64,000 nt of DNA from Gnetum montanum (lineage: Eukaryota > Streptophyta > Gnetopsida > Gnetales > Gnetaceae). Within the stretch, counting starts at the first letter, position 1. Each line of letters begins with the position of its first letter. The position numbers and the translations under genes were made by a program. Below the pieces are notes generated by a model. It searched no databases and had not been told where the DNA came from. It saw only the letters and a list, made by a program, of their open reading frames with translations. Below, one piece after another: positions 47,064 to 57,034 of the stretch. Where the stretch lies: the NCBI GenBank assembly GCA_015680685.1, contig MNCI01010754.1:124001-188000 (forward strand). The letters run 5' to 3'.

Positions 47064-49479
47064 TCACATTTCATACAACCGCACGCCGCAACAGCACACA
47101 CACATACTCACATTAACTACTGAGTCTATTTGGAGGTATCTGGGCCTTGGTGTAGCCAGAGACCAGCAGGCACCTAAATCCTGTTCGAGGACACTCGTTG
47201 GCGGTCGCGTCCCAAACGGTCGCCAACACTTAGGCTACGCACATCTGTTAAAAGTGTTGAACGTTTGATTGGTGAGACTATTGGGAAGTCCAAGACAAAG
47301 GTGAAGAGGAAAGAATGCCCAAGGGAGCTTGCCCCAGATGCGATGTGAGCAAGAGTAAAGAAGATTCAATTTGTACTGCCAGTGGAGGGTAAGTAGTTTA
47401 TTTTATTGTTATATATTTATTATTTTTTTCCCTTTTGGTTTATATGTTATTGGATGTGCTATATCATACTAACTCTAAGATTTTGGTGTTATTTCAGAGG
47501 AAAGTTCGGAGAGGGAGAAAGAGGTCATGGCTCCGATACCTGAGGAGGAAGGAAAAGAAAAGGAAGAAGAAATTGGGGAAGAAGAAATTCTTGCCCCACA
47601 AGAGGAGGATGTGACAAGCAATGTGGGGACAAAGCTTGCGGATGCCTTGGATGCACTTAGGCATTCAAGTGATGAAAGAGATATCCTTGATGGTTTCTTT
47701 GATGGATCTTTGTAGCTTGGTGATTTGCCTAGGCTAAATAGTGAAGGGATTTTTGGTATGTTTCCTTTAGCTTAATTCATATTCTGTGTCTTTTAATTTT
47801 CATGTGTTTTTCTTGATTATCAAAGGTAGATGCTAAAATTTGTGAGGCACATACACCCCAGGCCAAGGTGTCAGGATCATAGGCCCCAATTGAGGAGACA
47901 TCCCTTGCTCATCCTACACTAACTGACCCATTAAGGCCATGGCCTGAGATACCTAGAAGAATGAATTTTGTTACAGGCATTGTAAATGATGTGATTTCTC
48001 ACCTACAAGAAGCTCATCAAGAACTAGGTATGTGCACATGTCATGCTAAGTGTCTAGTTTTATTTGTGTTTCTTTGTGTTCATTGTTGAACATGATTGAT
48101 TCATGTGTCTGGCAGTTACACCTGTAGGTGCCAAGCTCTAGTGGGATCCTTTTGAAGCTACTCATATTGATGCCCTCCTTGAAATGCTAGGAAATATTGA
48201 GCAAGTCCCAAAAAATATTTATGATGCAATTTCTAGTTACGGCATACAGAATTCTAAGTCAGTTTGGACTTTAAGGCATTCAACTGAGTATCTATGGGAT
48301 TAGGTTCACTCATTGAAGGAGACACTAGAAAAAGAGAGAGAGAGGAGAAAATGGATTTCCAATACCGTTATGACTTTGCCACTGCTAGGTTTTCTGGTAA
48401 TAGCACATGGTGCTCATCCAAAATCACCTACGCATGTTACTAGACAGTTTTGAATAGCAAAGTGTAGGTGACATGGGACTTAGTAGAACAAAGAGCACAG
48501 ATAGATTTGTTGAACAGGAAATGTCTATATTGGAAATCCTTTGCTGCCAAAGTACGGAAATGGGGCCAAGACCAAAAGGACCATAAGAATTAGTATAAGA
48601 AATGATTAAAGGAGGAGTCAATTGAACATCACTAGATGGAGATGTTCATTGATGGGTTAGGCTTGTGGTCTACTTATGATAGGTTTGTTGAGTGCATCGA
48701 GGTGGAGGGATCTCCTGAGAGAACAATTACCACCTCCTCTGGGGAAGCTGCGACAGGCGTGTTCTCTCTTGAGTGCCCTACTTGGACCCCGGTGAACAAG
48801 GGCAAAACACTCACTAGCATTGATCTTGGCTTCGAGGAGGATTGGGAAAATGTGCCCGAGAAGAAGATTCTATCTTGTTTAGAGACCAACTTAGGGCCTT
48901 CCTCACTTGTGAGTGTTTTATTGTATCATTTATTTTATTTTTTGGTTTTATTATTTTCATTATTAGTGTTACTATTTTTCTAATTTTCGTGTTTATGATT
49001 TGCTTTACTACTCTTACCTATTTTGTTTTGTTTTCTATTTTCCATTTGTAGGGACATGTTAATGATGGAGTTGGCCCTAGTGGAGCAAGAGTGGATGATG
49101 AATAAAATCTTGGGGATCAGCCCCCTCCATGAGCTTATTGTTAACTAGACCTTAGCTATTAAATTTTTTTGGATTTTTGAATGTTTGATGGAAGTATGTG
49201 GTTGAAAAATGTAATAATGTGGACCTCATGATGACATAACATGTTGAAATTTTACTACCATATTGACGTATCATTTTTTTTATTTTATGTTTTCTCTTTT
49301 TATTTGCTTTTTCCAGTATTATCATGAACATGTGTGTGTAGGATGGGGGAGAAAAACGTGAATCAATACTTGTAAAGAAGAAAGTAACGAGAAGGCATAA
49401 ATTGAGATGATAACTTGTATCATTTAAAATAAATTTTAACATAATGTAATGAAAATCTATAAACTTTGCGATGTATTGA

Positions 49480-49740
49480 ATCCTAGTTTAAAGCCATTTC
49501 AGGCTGTTTAGATCAGTTTAAAGTCATGGTGGACTATTGCATCTATTGCTGAGGAAAGAAAGGTTACCATTTTTATGCCATAGTGGGCCAAAAGCAATAA
49601 TAGTTTTAGGAAACTTTTAAAAGGAACCAGCCATTTTTGACCGTGGCTAGTTTAACGTCATTGCGGATGTTCATTGGTAGTTTAACGTCATACTAGAAAT
49701 TTGGTAGTTTAACATCATTTTGAACATTTGGTAGTTAGTT
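49480..49740. repeat. Spacer words after D protease
   Basis: Four to six dispersed copies of AGTTTAA(A/C)GTCAT(N)GCGGA-like words, for example AGTTTAAAGTCATGGTGGAC (49506) and GTTTAACGTCATTGCGGATG (49651). In the element's sense these read ATGACNTTAAACT. Similar words border the antisense gene on its other side and occur in element C. Confidence 0.65.
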
Positions 49741-50615
49741 CTATTTGTTGACTTGCTTCTTGATCCTTTGTAGCTTAACATGTGGGGTTGGGCATGTGGG
49801 TAAGATCTTATACTCACCTTCCCCTTCATTGATGATGTCAAAGGGTAATTCCAACCAAGAGACATTAGTAGGAATGGCACCTATGTTTGTGTTGTCTGGT
49901 GTTTCCTCATTTTCAGTAGGGTTGGAAGTTAACGTTGGGTTTATGTCTTGAATTATGCTCATATTTCCTTGCTTAGGCTTAATGAACTTAATTTCTGACT
50001 CTTGATCTACACTAGGATGTGAGGAAGTAGGTGGTACTATTGTATCCCCATATATGATGATCTCACCACCCTCGTAAGGTAGGTGGATCTCCTGATGGAT
50101 TGGTGAGGATACGGCTTTAAGTTGAGCCATTCAGGGATGTCCTAGGATCATACTAAACCCTCGCATTTCGTCAACCACTATGAATTTAGTTGATGTGGGG
50201 AATTGGTCCCTCACTATGAAATATAAAGTAATCATACCTTTCACCCCAACGCAAGAACCACTGAAGGATTTCAAAAAAGAAGTTGTCATGGGCTATATTT
50301 GTTTAGTAAGTCCCAGTTTTTTGATGACGGGAAAAGGTATTACATTTTTCACCGCACCATTGTCGACATGCATCCTACGTATCTTGAAATGATTGACCTA
50401 TATCATTATGAACATAGGCATTGTAGTGACTTCTCTTATTTTCTCATCTAGCTTAATGTCCTTAGCGTGAAACTCTATGGATGTGGTCTTCGATTCCTGA
50501 GGTTGCGTGGACAATATCGCATAAATGGATGGTTCATCTGTAGGAAGGTCCTCACTAATAGGGATCGAGGTCAACATCCATACAAGAGCTTCTTGATGTA
50601 CTGGTGAAGTCATTA
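49741..50615 (-). pseudogene. Protease region of element D
   Basis: Minus-strand translation has TSLSLYDLVMTSPVHQEALV, then an active-site region MHVDNGAVKNVIPFPVIKKL (D-N-G), then ITLYFIVRDQFPTSTKFIVV and MILGHP.MAQLKAVSSPIHQ. It matches element C (HIDDGATTNVIPFPIVDKLG; ILGRSWLAQLRAISSLIHQE) along its length. Retropepsin would cleave Gag-Pol. It is followed not by RT but by the spacer with the antisense gene. Confidence 0.8.
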
Positions 50616-50619
50616 CTAG

Positions 50620-53497
50620 ATCATACAGGCTTAATGAAGTATTTTTTTTTTCAAAGTTTGTGTTACCTAGGTCAATGCACTGGCTAGGTCTTTATCATTT
50701 GGGGCACTCTTGTTTGTGGAGATTTGGTCCATTTGACCCAGCATTCGTATTTCTTGTGGAGGGGTTTTTATGTTAGTAGCTGAGGGTGCTTTGTTTGGGA
50801 CATGACTTGTGGCATTATCCTCATTTTGATTACTTGTACTAGGCTCATCAATGGATTGACCCATGGGAATAGCATTTAGTAGTCTTGGCTTTGGTGGTCC
50901 TAATTTATGTTGATCATTTTCTCTTTCCAAGAACTCTCTTGTAAGTCTATTGGCAAGATGTTCTCATAGAGGTCATGGGGGAATGGAGGTGGGTTGTGTA
51001 TTAGGGCATTTTGGTACTCGGATCACAAAGGAAATGGGTTTGTTTTTAAATGGTGTGGTTGTTGCTTCAATAGAAGCAGGTACACGGATGACGAATGGTT
51101 TTGGTGGTGTGGGGCATGTGCGTATGATGAAAGGGGCTTAAGGAGATGTTGGGGTAGGTGTGTTTTCCGAAGGCCTATGAATCACAAAAGGTTTTCATGA
51201 GACGTCCTATCTATTCTCCACATGGATAGTATTAATCACATATGGTGCATCATTGGTATTGAGAGGATCCTTGTAGAACCCCATGGATTGGTTTTGGGAT
51301 CTTACTGGGTTTGCTTCATCAAATACTACTTCACCCCTATCAATCATGTGTTGTATATCCTATTTTAGAGTGAAATAATAATCTGTCCCATGACCACATT
51401 GTTGGTGATATTCACAAAACCTATCCAACCTAAAGCCTTTTGGAATGGGTTGCTCATTGGTTGTTGCTAAGGCTAGGTTCTTGGCCAACTCACAAAATCG
51501 ATTATGTTTTTGAGAGGCCCCAGGAGACATTTGTTTGTGCTGAATTAGCCTAGCCTTTAGAAGTTGATCAAGAAATTGTGAAGGTTTCATGGGAAAGGGT
51601 GTATATTGAGTAGGGTCTTTTCTTTTGAATGTAAGGGCATGACTCATGTTGTTGCTTCTATTTGAGGAAGTTTCGAATGTAAACATAGGTGTGTTTCTTT
51701 TATAGTTGTTTGGGGCAGTGGGCTATTTTCCCTTTTGTCTTGGATGATTAGGTTGGGTTTTCTCAGCCACTGCCACTACCGTTGTTTTGGATTTATCTTT
51801 CTTCATATGTTGGCTCCTAAAAGTCGAGTAAGCTGGGTAATTGCTTGTTTGTGCTACCTCCTCTATGTCTTTGATTTGCACAAATGCTTGGCTCAAGGTA
51901 CAAGCTTTCAAATAATAGAGTTTTGACTTAATAAAGTCATTCAAGGCCACCCTAAGAATGGTGAGCAGATATGTTTCAGGGATTGGTTCATGAAGTTCAT
52001 TCAAGGTTGCACTCCACCTTTGGATAAATTTCTGATCTGGCTCTAATGGCACTTGTTTAATCTGGATCAAGCTATCTAACGTAGCCTCAGGCTTTAGATT
52101 GTATTTGAAATGGATGACAAACTAGTGCAATAAGTCCTCTAGAGAAGATATGGAGTTACAGGGCAAAGCTCGGTACCAATCTAAGGCTTTTCTGGTTAAG
52201 GACATAACAAACACATGCAAAATTACATGGGGCCATGCCTGTAGCAAAATACATTCTATTCAAAATGTTACTAGCTAGGCATTTGGGTCTCCCTCTCCAT
52301 TGTAATTGGTTAGCTGGGGTAATGAGACTCCTTTTGTTAACGTTAACGGGGAAACTAAGGGGTCAATTGGATTATCTTGATAGAAGTCTAGTACCTTGAC
52401 TTCCTCAGTGTTCATAATTTTAACGTGTTTTAATTCTTCTACGAATGAGTGCATCATTTTTTTGTGTCTGCCCACTCTTGGGTGGTATGAAGACTAGTGC
52501 GTTGAGTTGGTGGTGGTTGATAATGATTCTATTGTTGCATCGTTTGTGGAAAAAGAGATTATTGAACTATCGTTTGTTGTGGTGGGATGACATTCGGGGC
52601 TAAGACTATGGGGTCTGGTATGCTATAATGAGTAGATGGATTTTTCTGAACAGCTAGTGGGATCCACTACCCAGTTACAGGTTGTGAAGTAACATCCTGA
52701 ACATGTTTGGTTGAAGTAATTAATGCTACTCCGTGGATTTGCACTTGAGGTATGTAATGGGTGGACGTGGAGGTTGGTATAACTGATGGCATCCTAATTA
52801 CTTGAGGCCGAAAGGTTGCTCTTGCTTTGGCTTGGGGAGGGAATTTTTGGGACTGTACTTGTGAGGATATGATGGAAGTGGATGCATCAGATTGAATGTT
52901 GAGCACAGAGAAGATGGGAATGGAAGCAAGTACCTCTCATTAGGAAACTGGTGCTCGAGTGTTTGTGGATGAAGGAGGAAGCACAGTTTCTTCTAGAAAA
53001 GGGTGGAATAATGGGTTTGTATAAGCATGGGGACTGATGGTATGGTAAAAATCTCCATGTTCAGACTAGACTACAAAGTCATCTTCCTCATCTCCACTTT
53101 GAGGCTTTATTGGAGGTAACTGTAAGGCTTGACTTCTCGCCATGAGAAGCTCGGATATGAGCTTATGATGTTTAGATAGCGGGATTATGTGAAATGTTGA
53201 AGGGATGAACTCATGACCTCCTTTGTGGATAAATTCATAGTCTCTCTTCACTTCTCTCTCTACATGATCTATAGGTAAGTTGGCTTGGATCTTGACATAG
53301 ATGAAGTTATACTGTTCAGGTGTAAGAGTCGCATAGGTAGGCTCTTTGCCTTGTAGCCTAAGTGACTGGCATGTAGGGCCATGGAGATTTATCTATTCAA
53401 TAATAGATATGGATTCCGTAGTAGTCACAAGGTTCGAGGTTTCAACCCCAAATTCTGATATCAGTAGTGTTACTAGGTTAATTTGGGAGGATTCCAT
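50620..53497 (-). pseudogene. gag of element D
   Basis: ATG at 53497 (MESSQINLVTLLISEFG). The N-terminal domain holds EPTYATLTPEQYNFIYVKIQ and DYEFIHKGGHEFIPSTFHII. A Pro/Ser/Thr/Gln-rich linker follows (52900-52500). The capsid-like domain has VLDFYQDN, LPQLTNYNGEGDPNA, ALDWYRALP, PDQKFIQRWSATLNELHEPI. C-terminal: FRLDRFCEYHQQCGHGTDYY (51430-51375) and a second Pro-rich linker to PPQEIRMLGQ. Its order equals the gag of C, with about six stops. Confidence 0.85.
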
Positions 53498-53883
53498 AAT
53501 GAACATGAGTAAACTAAGCTAGATGATTTGAATGTGAGCGACTACAGTGTGAGAAACTGCAGCATGACCAATAGTATTAGCGTTTGCAGCGTGACCAATG
53601 GTAGCATGACCAACAGTGTTAGCACCCACAACATCAATAACTACAGTGTAGCGTGACTGACAAATAGAAGCTACAGCGTGAGTTAACTGTAGCATGACCG
53701 ACAAACAACATGAGCTTACTATGTGAGGTATTAGCAGTGGATAGGATAGGTAAGCCAATCTGGTGTGTCTAAACTAACCAGGCTTTAGTCAGCACTTAGT
53801 TTGTGCAGCATTTAGATAGGTAGCTTGGTCAATGTTTCAATAGAGAACAAACAAGTCAGGCCCTCCTTCTAGCGCCAATTTAC
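53498..53883 (-). promoter_or_regulatory. Leader and primer-binding site of element D
   Basis: The primer-binding site (53861-53880) in sense reads AATTGGCGCTAGAAGGAGGG, three bases after the LTR end. The leader (53515-53730) has eight or more copies of GCAGCGTGACCAATG-like words, the same AGCGTGA word family that fills the D LTR U3 and the antisense gene's first intron. Confidence 0.75.
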
Positions 53884-55625
53884 TATACTAACCTAAATCA
53901 TCAATGTAAGGCTGGAATGAAAAACAAACACTAAAATATTGTCAGGAAACATAGTTGACTTTGCCTTCACTTGAGGGCAAGTTGGAGAAGGGAATAAAGG
54001 CAAAGTACCTTTGATGGTCTACAGGAAAATCAACCAAGGACTTCCCTGAGCGTAAACTATGGCTTACCCTGGGGTTATCATAAATGATGTCTTAAATGTA
54101 AATCGTGCATATGAAATGTAAATAGAAACGTATGTAGATATCATAAACAAAGTGTAAGCTGAATAGAAACTAAATGTAAAAGAGATTAAATAGAAATAAT
54201 GGCTGGCAAAACGAACTATATTGTATTGCTTAGAAAAAATGTACACCAGTCAAAGCATAGCTGCACATGTGGATGGCAGGTCAAGCACCAAGCCTTGGGG
54301 TGATGTGATGTGTGTTAGAAGTGCTTGGATGCCAGGAGTCAAGTGTGCTGAGTGCCAAAGGATTGCTAGTTTTGAGTTTACTAAGCCTTCTACCTTCAAA
54401 ATTTCCCCCTCATTTATGTGAATTGACAAGGTATTTATAGGGCTCGGCTGAGCTTGGGTGTGAAATTCAAGAATGGAATCAATGGCAGGAGATGAGAGTA
54501 AAGTGGATCGTGTGACATGTGTCCAATGGATAGCTGTATGTGAGTTGGACATGTGTGGGCAAGCTATGTTCTAGACTAGGTACATTGTATCTTACAATTT
54601 GCGACAACTCACTCAAGCCAACTCATGCTCATGGCACATACAATTCAGAGCGTCAGAGCTCGATGAATGAAAAATAATGGAAATTTACAATGAAATTGAC
54701 TCTGGCTTGCTTGAAACTTCTAGATTTCTAAATTTCCTACTGTAGGATGTCAATTTGAGTGGTTCTATGGCTATTTTAGGCATCTCTACCTAATAAGAAC
54801 TTCTAGCGTTAGATGATTCTATCACAACGTGTCCTCAGCGTGCGCATGCTACACTCATGTTGTAGCGTGTCCCTTATGTGACCTTAGCGTGAGTGACTTG
54901 AAAGTGATGCATTTCACTCCAGATTTTGATTTTTGAAGCCTAATTCTTGAGTACAATAGTTTCCTATCTATGTTTGACCTTGAGAGTGATTTGAAAATCA
55001 GAAACTAATCTTGAAAGTACCTTGTTTTGAGCCACCTTTGGTATCTCACGCTGGACTCATGCTGTAGTGTGACCACACCGTAAGCCACAAAACTACCATT
55101 TTTGGACTCAAAAACAAAATTCTAAAGGCTAAAGGCTGAAGTTGTTAACAAAAAAATCTAAGGATGACTTTCTCTTTGGAAATCAAGTCATTTTGACTCA
55201 GTTTTGAGGCTCCCAGAGTTGGTCATGCTAGATTCACGCTGCCAGCATGAGTGTAGCGTGACCATAGTGTGACCTGCAGCATGTGTGTGGAAATGTGAAT
55301 AGTTTGTCTCCAAATTTGAATTTCGAGATGCTGAAACCTAGAGTGTGTATCAGTGGCCCTTAGGGATGGCTTAAACTCTTAGATTTTGACCATTTTTTAC
55401 TTGATTTGGAGGCTTCTAGGGTTGGTCACGCTGGACTCATGCTGCCATCATGACCACAGTGTGAGCTGCAGCGTGAGTGTGAAAATTTGTAATTTCTAGC
55501 ATGTGTTTCCTAGGATAAGCTAGTGTGAGTGAGCTTGACTTAGTCAAATTTTTACCTCCCAAAGGTCAAGAGGACTTTGAGTTGTTCTAGCTTCAAAGTG
55601 TTAGGCCAAAATTAGTGGTGTTTCA
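53884..55625 (-). mobile_element. 5' LTR of element D
   Basis: 1742 bp, aligning along its full length with 33131-34861. In sense it starts TGAAACACCACTAATTTTGG; the end CA has decayed to TA. The TATA complement is at about 54430-54440. The U3 has the same AGCGTGAG/CACGCTG words in a partly decayed state (54830-55530). Confidence 0.9.
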
Positions 55626-55630
55626 AGGAG

Positions 55631-56580
55631 AAAGATAGTAAACTGGAAGGTGGCCAAGACCTTTTGGATGCCCTCTCCCAGGTCAAGCAAGCTCTAAAAT
55701 AGAAACACACTACGTTGAGCCTATATGACCTAATCATGACATCTACCAAGCACCATGAGGCTTTGGTCACATGTTAATAGGGATTCTGGTTAATGAGAAC
55801 ATGCTAGCAGAAGAGAAGGTGATCCATTCGGTCATGCTTCCTTCTGCACCTGTAGAACCAAAGCCATCCCAACTAACTTTTTGTGATGATTCCATTAGGG
55901 AAGACCCTAAAAAGGGTTAGGTGATGACAACACCTATGTTCATCACAATCTAGGTCGGTCAACATAAGATCCGGAGGGTACACATCGATGATGGGGCTAC
56001 TACTAACGTCATCCCTTTCCCTATTGTGGATAAGCTAGGTATGATCGACCAGATTAGACCCATAACAACCTCATGCTTAAATTCATTCAATGGGGCATGG
56101 GTCATGGTAAAAGGCACGGTCCACATTGACTTTGTGGTAGGGGACCATTTCCCCACAAACACAACGTTCATCTTGGTTGAAGAGATGACCAGGTTTAACG
56201 TAATCTTGGGAAGGTCATGGTTAGCACAACTTAGGGCTATCTCTTCACTCATCCATCAAGAGATCCATCTATCCTATGCAGGAAAGGAGGTGGTAATCCA
56301 TGGTGACGAGGTAGAAACATAAGCTATCAACAACTTGGATATTAAATAGGGCTCAGAGGTCATAACCTTTGAGATTGAAGTGCCTGTTTTTGTAAACACT
56401 AATCGTTTGACAAGAGAACCAACTCAGCATGCTGTTTTAGAACACAAAAGCATGTGGAATGAGTTACCCTTCCTAGTGGAGGACAATAATGTAGATGAAG
56501 GTAAAAATGAAGTATCTCGGCCTTACGCCTTTCCCACTCCACGATGGGTCAAGAAATAGTTACACCTAGTGTAGCAACCC
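55631..56580 (+). pseudogene. Protease region of element C
   Basis: Continues gag after element D: KDSKLEGGQDLLDALSQ, TTLSLYDLIMTSTKHHEALV, then protease RVHIDDGATTNVIPFPIVDK (D-D-G), VHIDFVVGDHFPTNTTFILV, RFNVILGRSWLAQLRAISSL. A C-terminal tail ends with SRPYAFPTPRWVKK before a TAG near 56560. The protease domain is open for about 95 codons. RT does not follow until 62.5 kb. Confidence 0.8.
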
Positions 56581-56702
56581 CACTGCTTCTAGCCTAGTTA
56601 GCATCCTTTGTACATTTACCACCTTTTATTTGGCATCCATCTTTCTACGCTAGGTATTAATTAACTGTTTTCTAAATTGTTAGTGTATCACTTCCTTTCT
56701 TC

Positions 56703-56900
56703 GCGATGGCCCAAAATGGCCTAAAACTATGCTACCACATGATGGCCCAAAATGGCCTAAAACTATGCTACCAAAATGGCCTAAAACTAGCCATGGACTA
56801 AAATGGCCTAAAACTAGTGATGGCCTGAAATGGCCTAAAACTAGCGATGGCCCAAAATGGCCTAAAACTAGCAACGGCCCGAAATGGCCTAAAACTAAAA
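56703..56900. repeat. 27-bp tandem repeat after C protease
   Basis: About seven partial or full units of GATGGCCCAAAATGGCC followed by TAAAACTAGC. The last four are at an exact 27-bp period. The unit contains the spacer word ATGGCCTAAAACTAG. Being a multiple of 3, it is open on both strands (minus: nine-residue LVLGHFGPS repeats), but no start or context suggests it is coding. Confidence 0.9.
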
Positions 56901-57034
56901 CATCAAAAAGCAAAAACATAACATAGCATAAAATCAATTGTCTTTCAAATGTTTGCTTCCTTCATTAATTATTTTCCAATGTTTGCAAAAGTTTTACAAA
57001 AAATTTAAAATTTCAAAAAAACCATCCCATGTTG

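Larger units (their letters stand above)
44392..47228 (+). mobile_element. Solo-LTR-like insertion 2 with different cargo
   Basis: Starts TGTTGGCACATTTGGCC and ends GGTCGCCAACA, flanked by a perfect duplication CTTAG (44387-44391 and 47229-47233). It lies within exon 4 of the D antisense gene. The last about 1.25 kb (from about 45975) matches insertion 1: GACACTTGTCAACTG, TTGTAACTTACCTA, AAAGATTTCA...TCCTGTGAGTTAT, TAGATAGTATCATCCTTGGC, CACTCGTTGG. The first about 1.6 kb is unrelated beyond the first 28 bp. 46788-47063 is unsequenced. Confidence 0.75.
41205..49105 (+). pseudogene. Antisense multi-exon gene in the protease-RT spacer of element D
   Basis: Proposed exons: 41205-41353, 42648-43097, 43189-43459, 43594-44391 joined to 47234-47388 (split by insertion 2), 47498-47755, 47826-48027, 48116-48908, 49052-49105 (stop TAA). 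Nearly all borders have GT...AG (for example AG/GTAAGT at 41353, TATGCAG at 42647). It runs opposite to gag-pol. The protein starts with a basic region, then an FCP1/NIF-like domain (exon 2), exon 4 with YGEVVQSQKWLQKQASDLII and HFTFSFFVGYLRRFTKCLVV, an acidic stretch (EEEGKEKEEEIGEEE), a helical region, and a short acidic C-terminus. Exon-by-exon homology to 57035-61581 in element C shows it is a real inherited gene. Stops (mainly TAG) make this copy a pseudogene. Confidence 0.75.
33131..55625 (-). mobile_element. Complete Tat/Ogre-like Ty3/gypsy element D, minus strand
   Basis: Two LTRs (5': 53884-55625; 3': 33131-34861) flank a 19-kb internal region. A perfect 5-bp duplication AGGAG lies outside (33126-33130 and 55626-55630). 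In the element's sense order: primer-binding site, repeat-rich leader, gag (53497-50620), protease (50615-49741), spacer with antisense gene (49105-41205), RT-RNase H (40549-38970), second RNase H (38860-38430), integrase (38220-37150), 38-bp satellite array (37118-36240), unassigned block, polypurine tract and 3' LTR. Without insertion 2 it is about 19.7 kb. The second RNase H between RNase H and integrase is diagnostic of the Tat lineage. The two LTRs differ by roughly 15% over their first 300 bp by eye, mainly transitions, so it is old. Confidence 0.9.

Noticed and set aside
46700-47116. Open frames across the N run
   Set aside because: They exist only because N codons are not stops.
56680-56937. 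Nine-residue repeat protein (LVLGHFGPS) on the minus strand
   Set aside because: By-product of the 27-bp array; no start context, and the array lies in a spacer outside the antisense gene exons.
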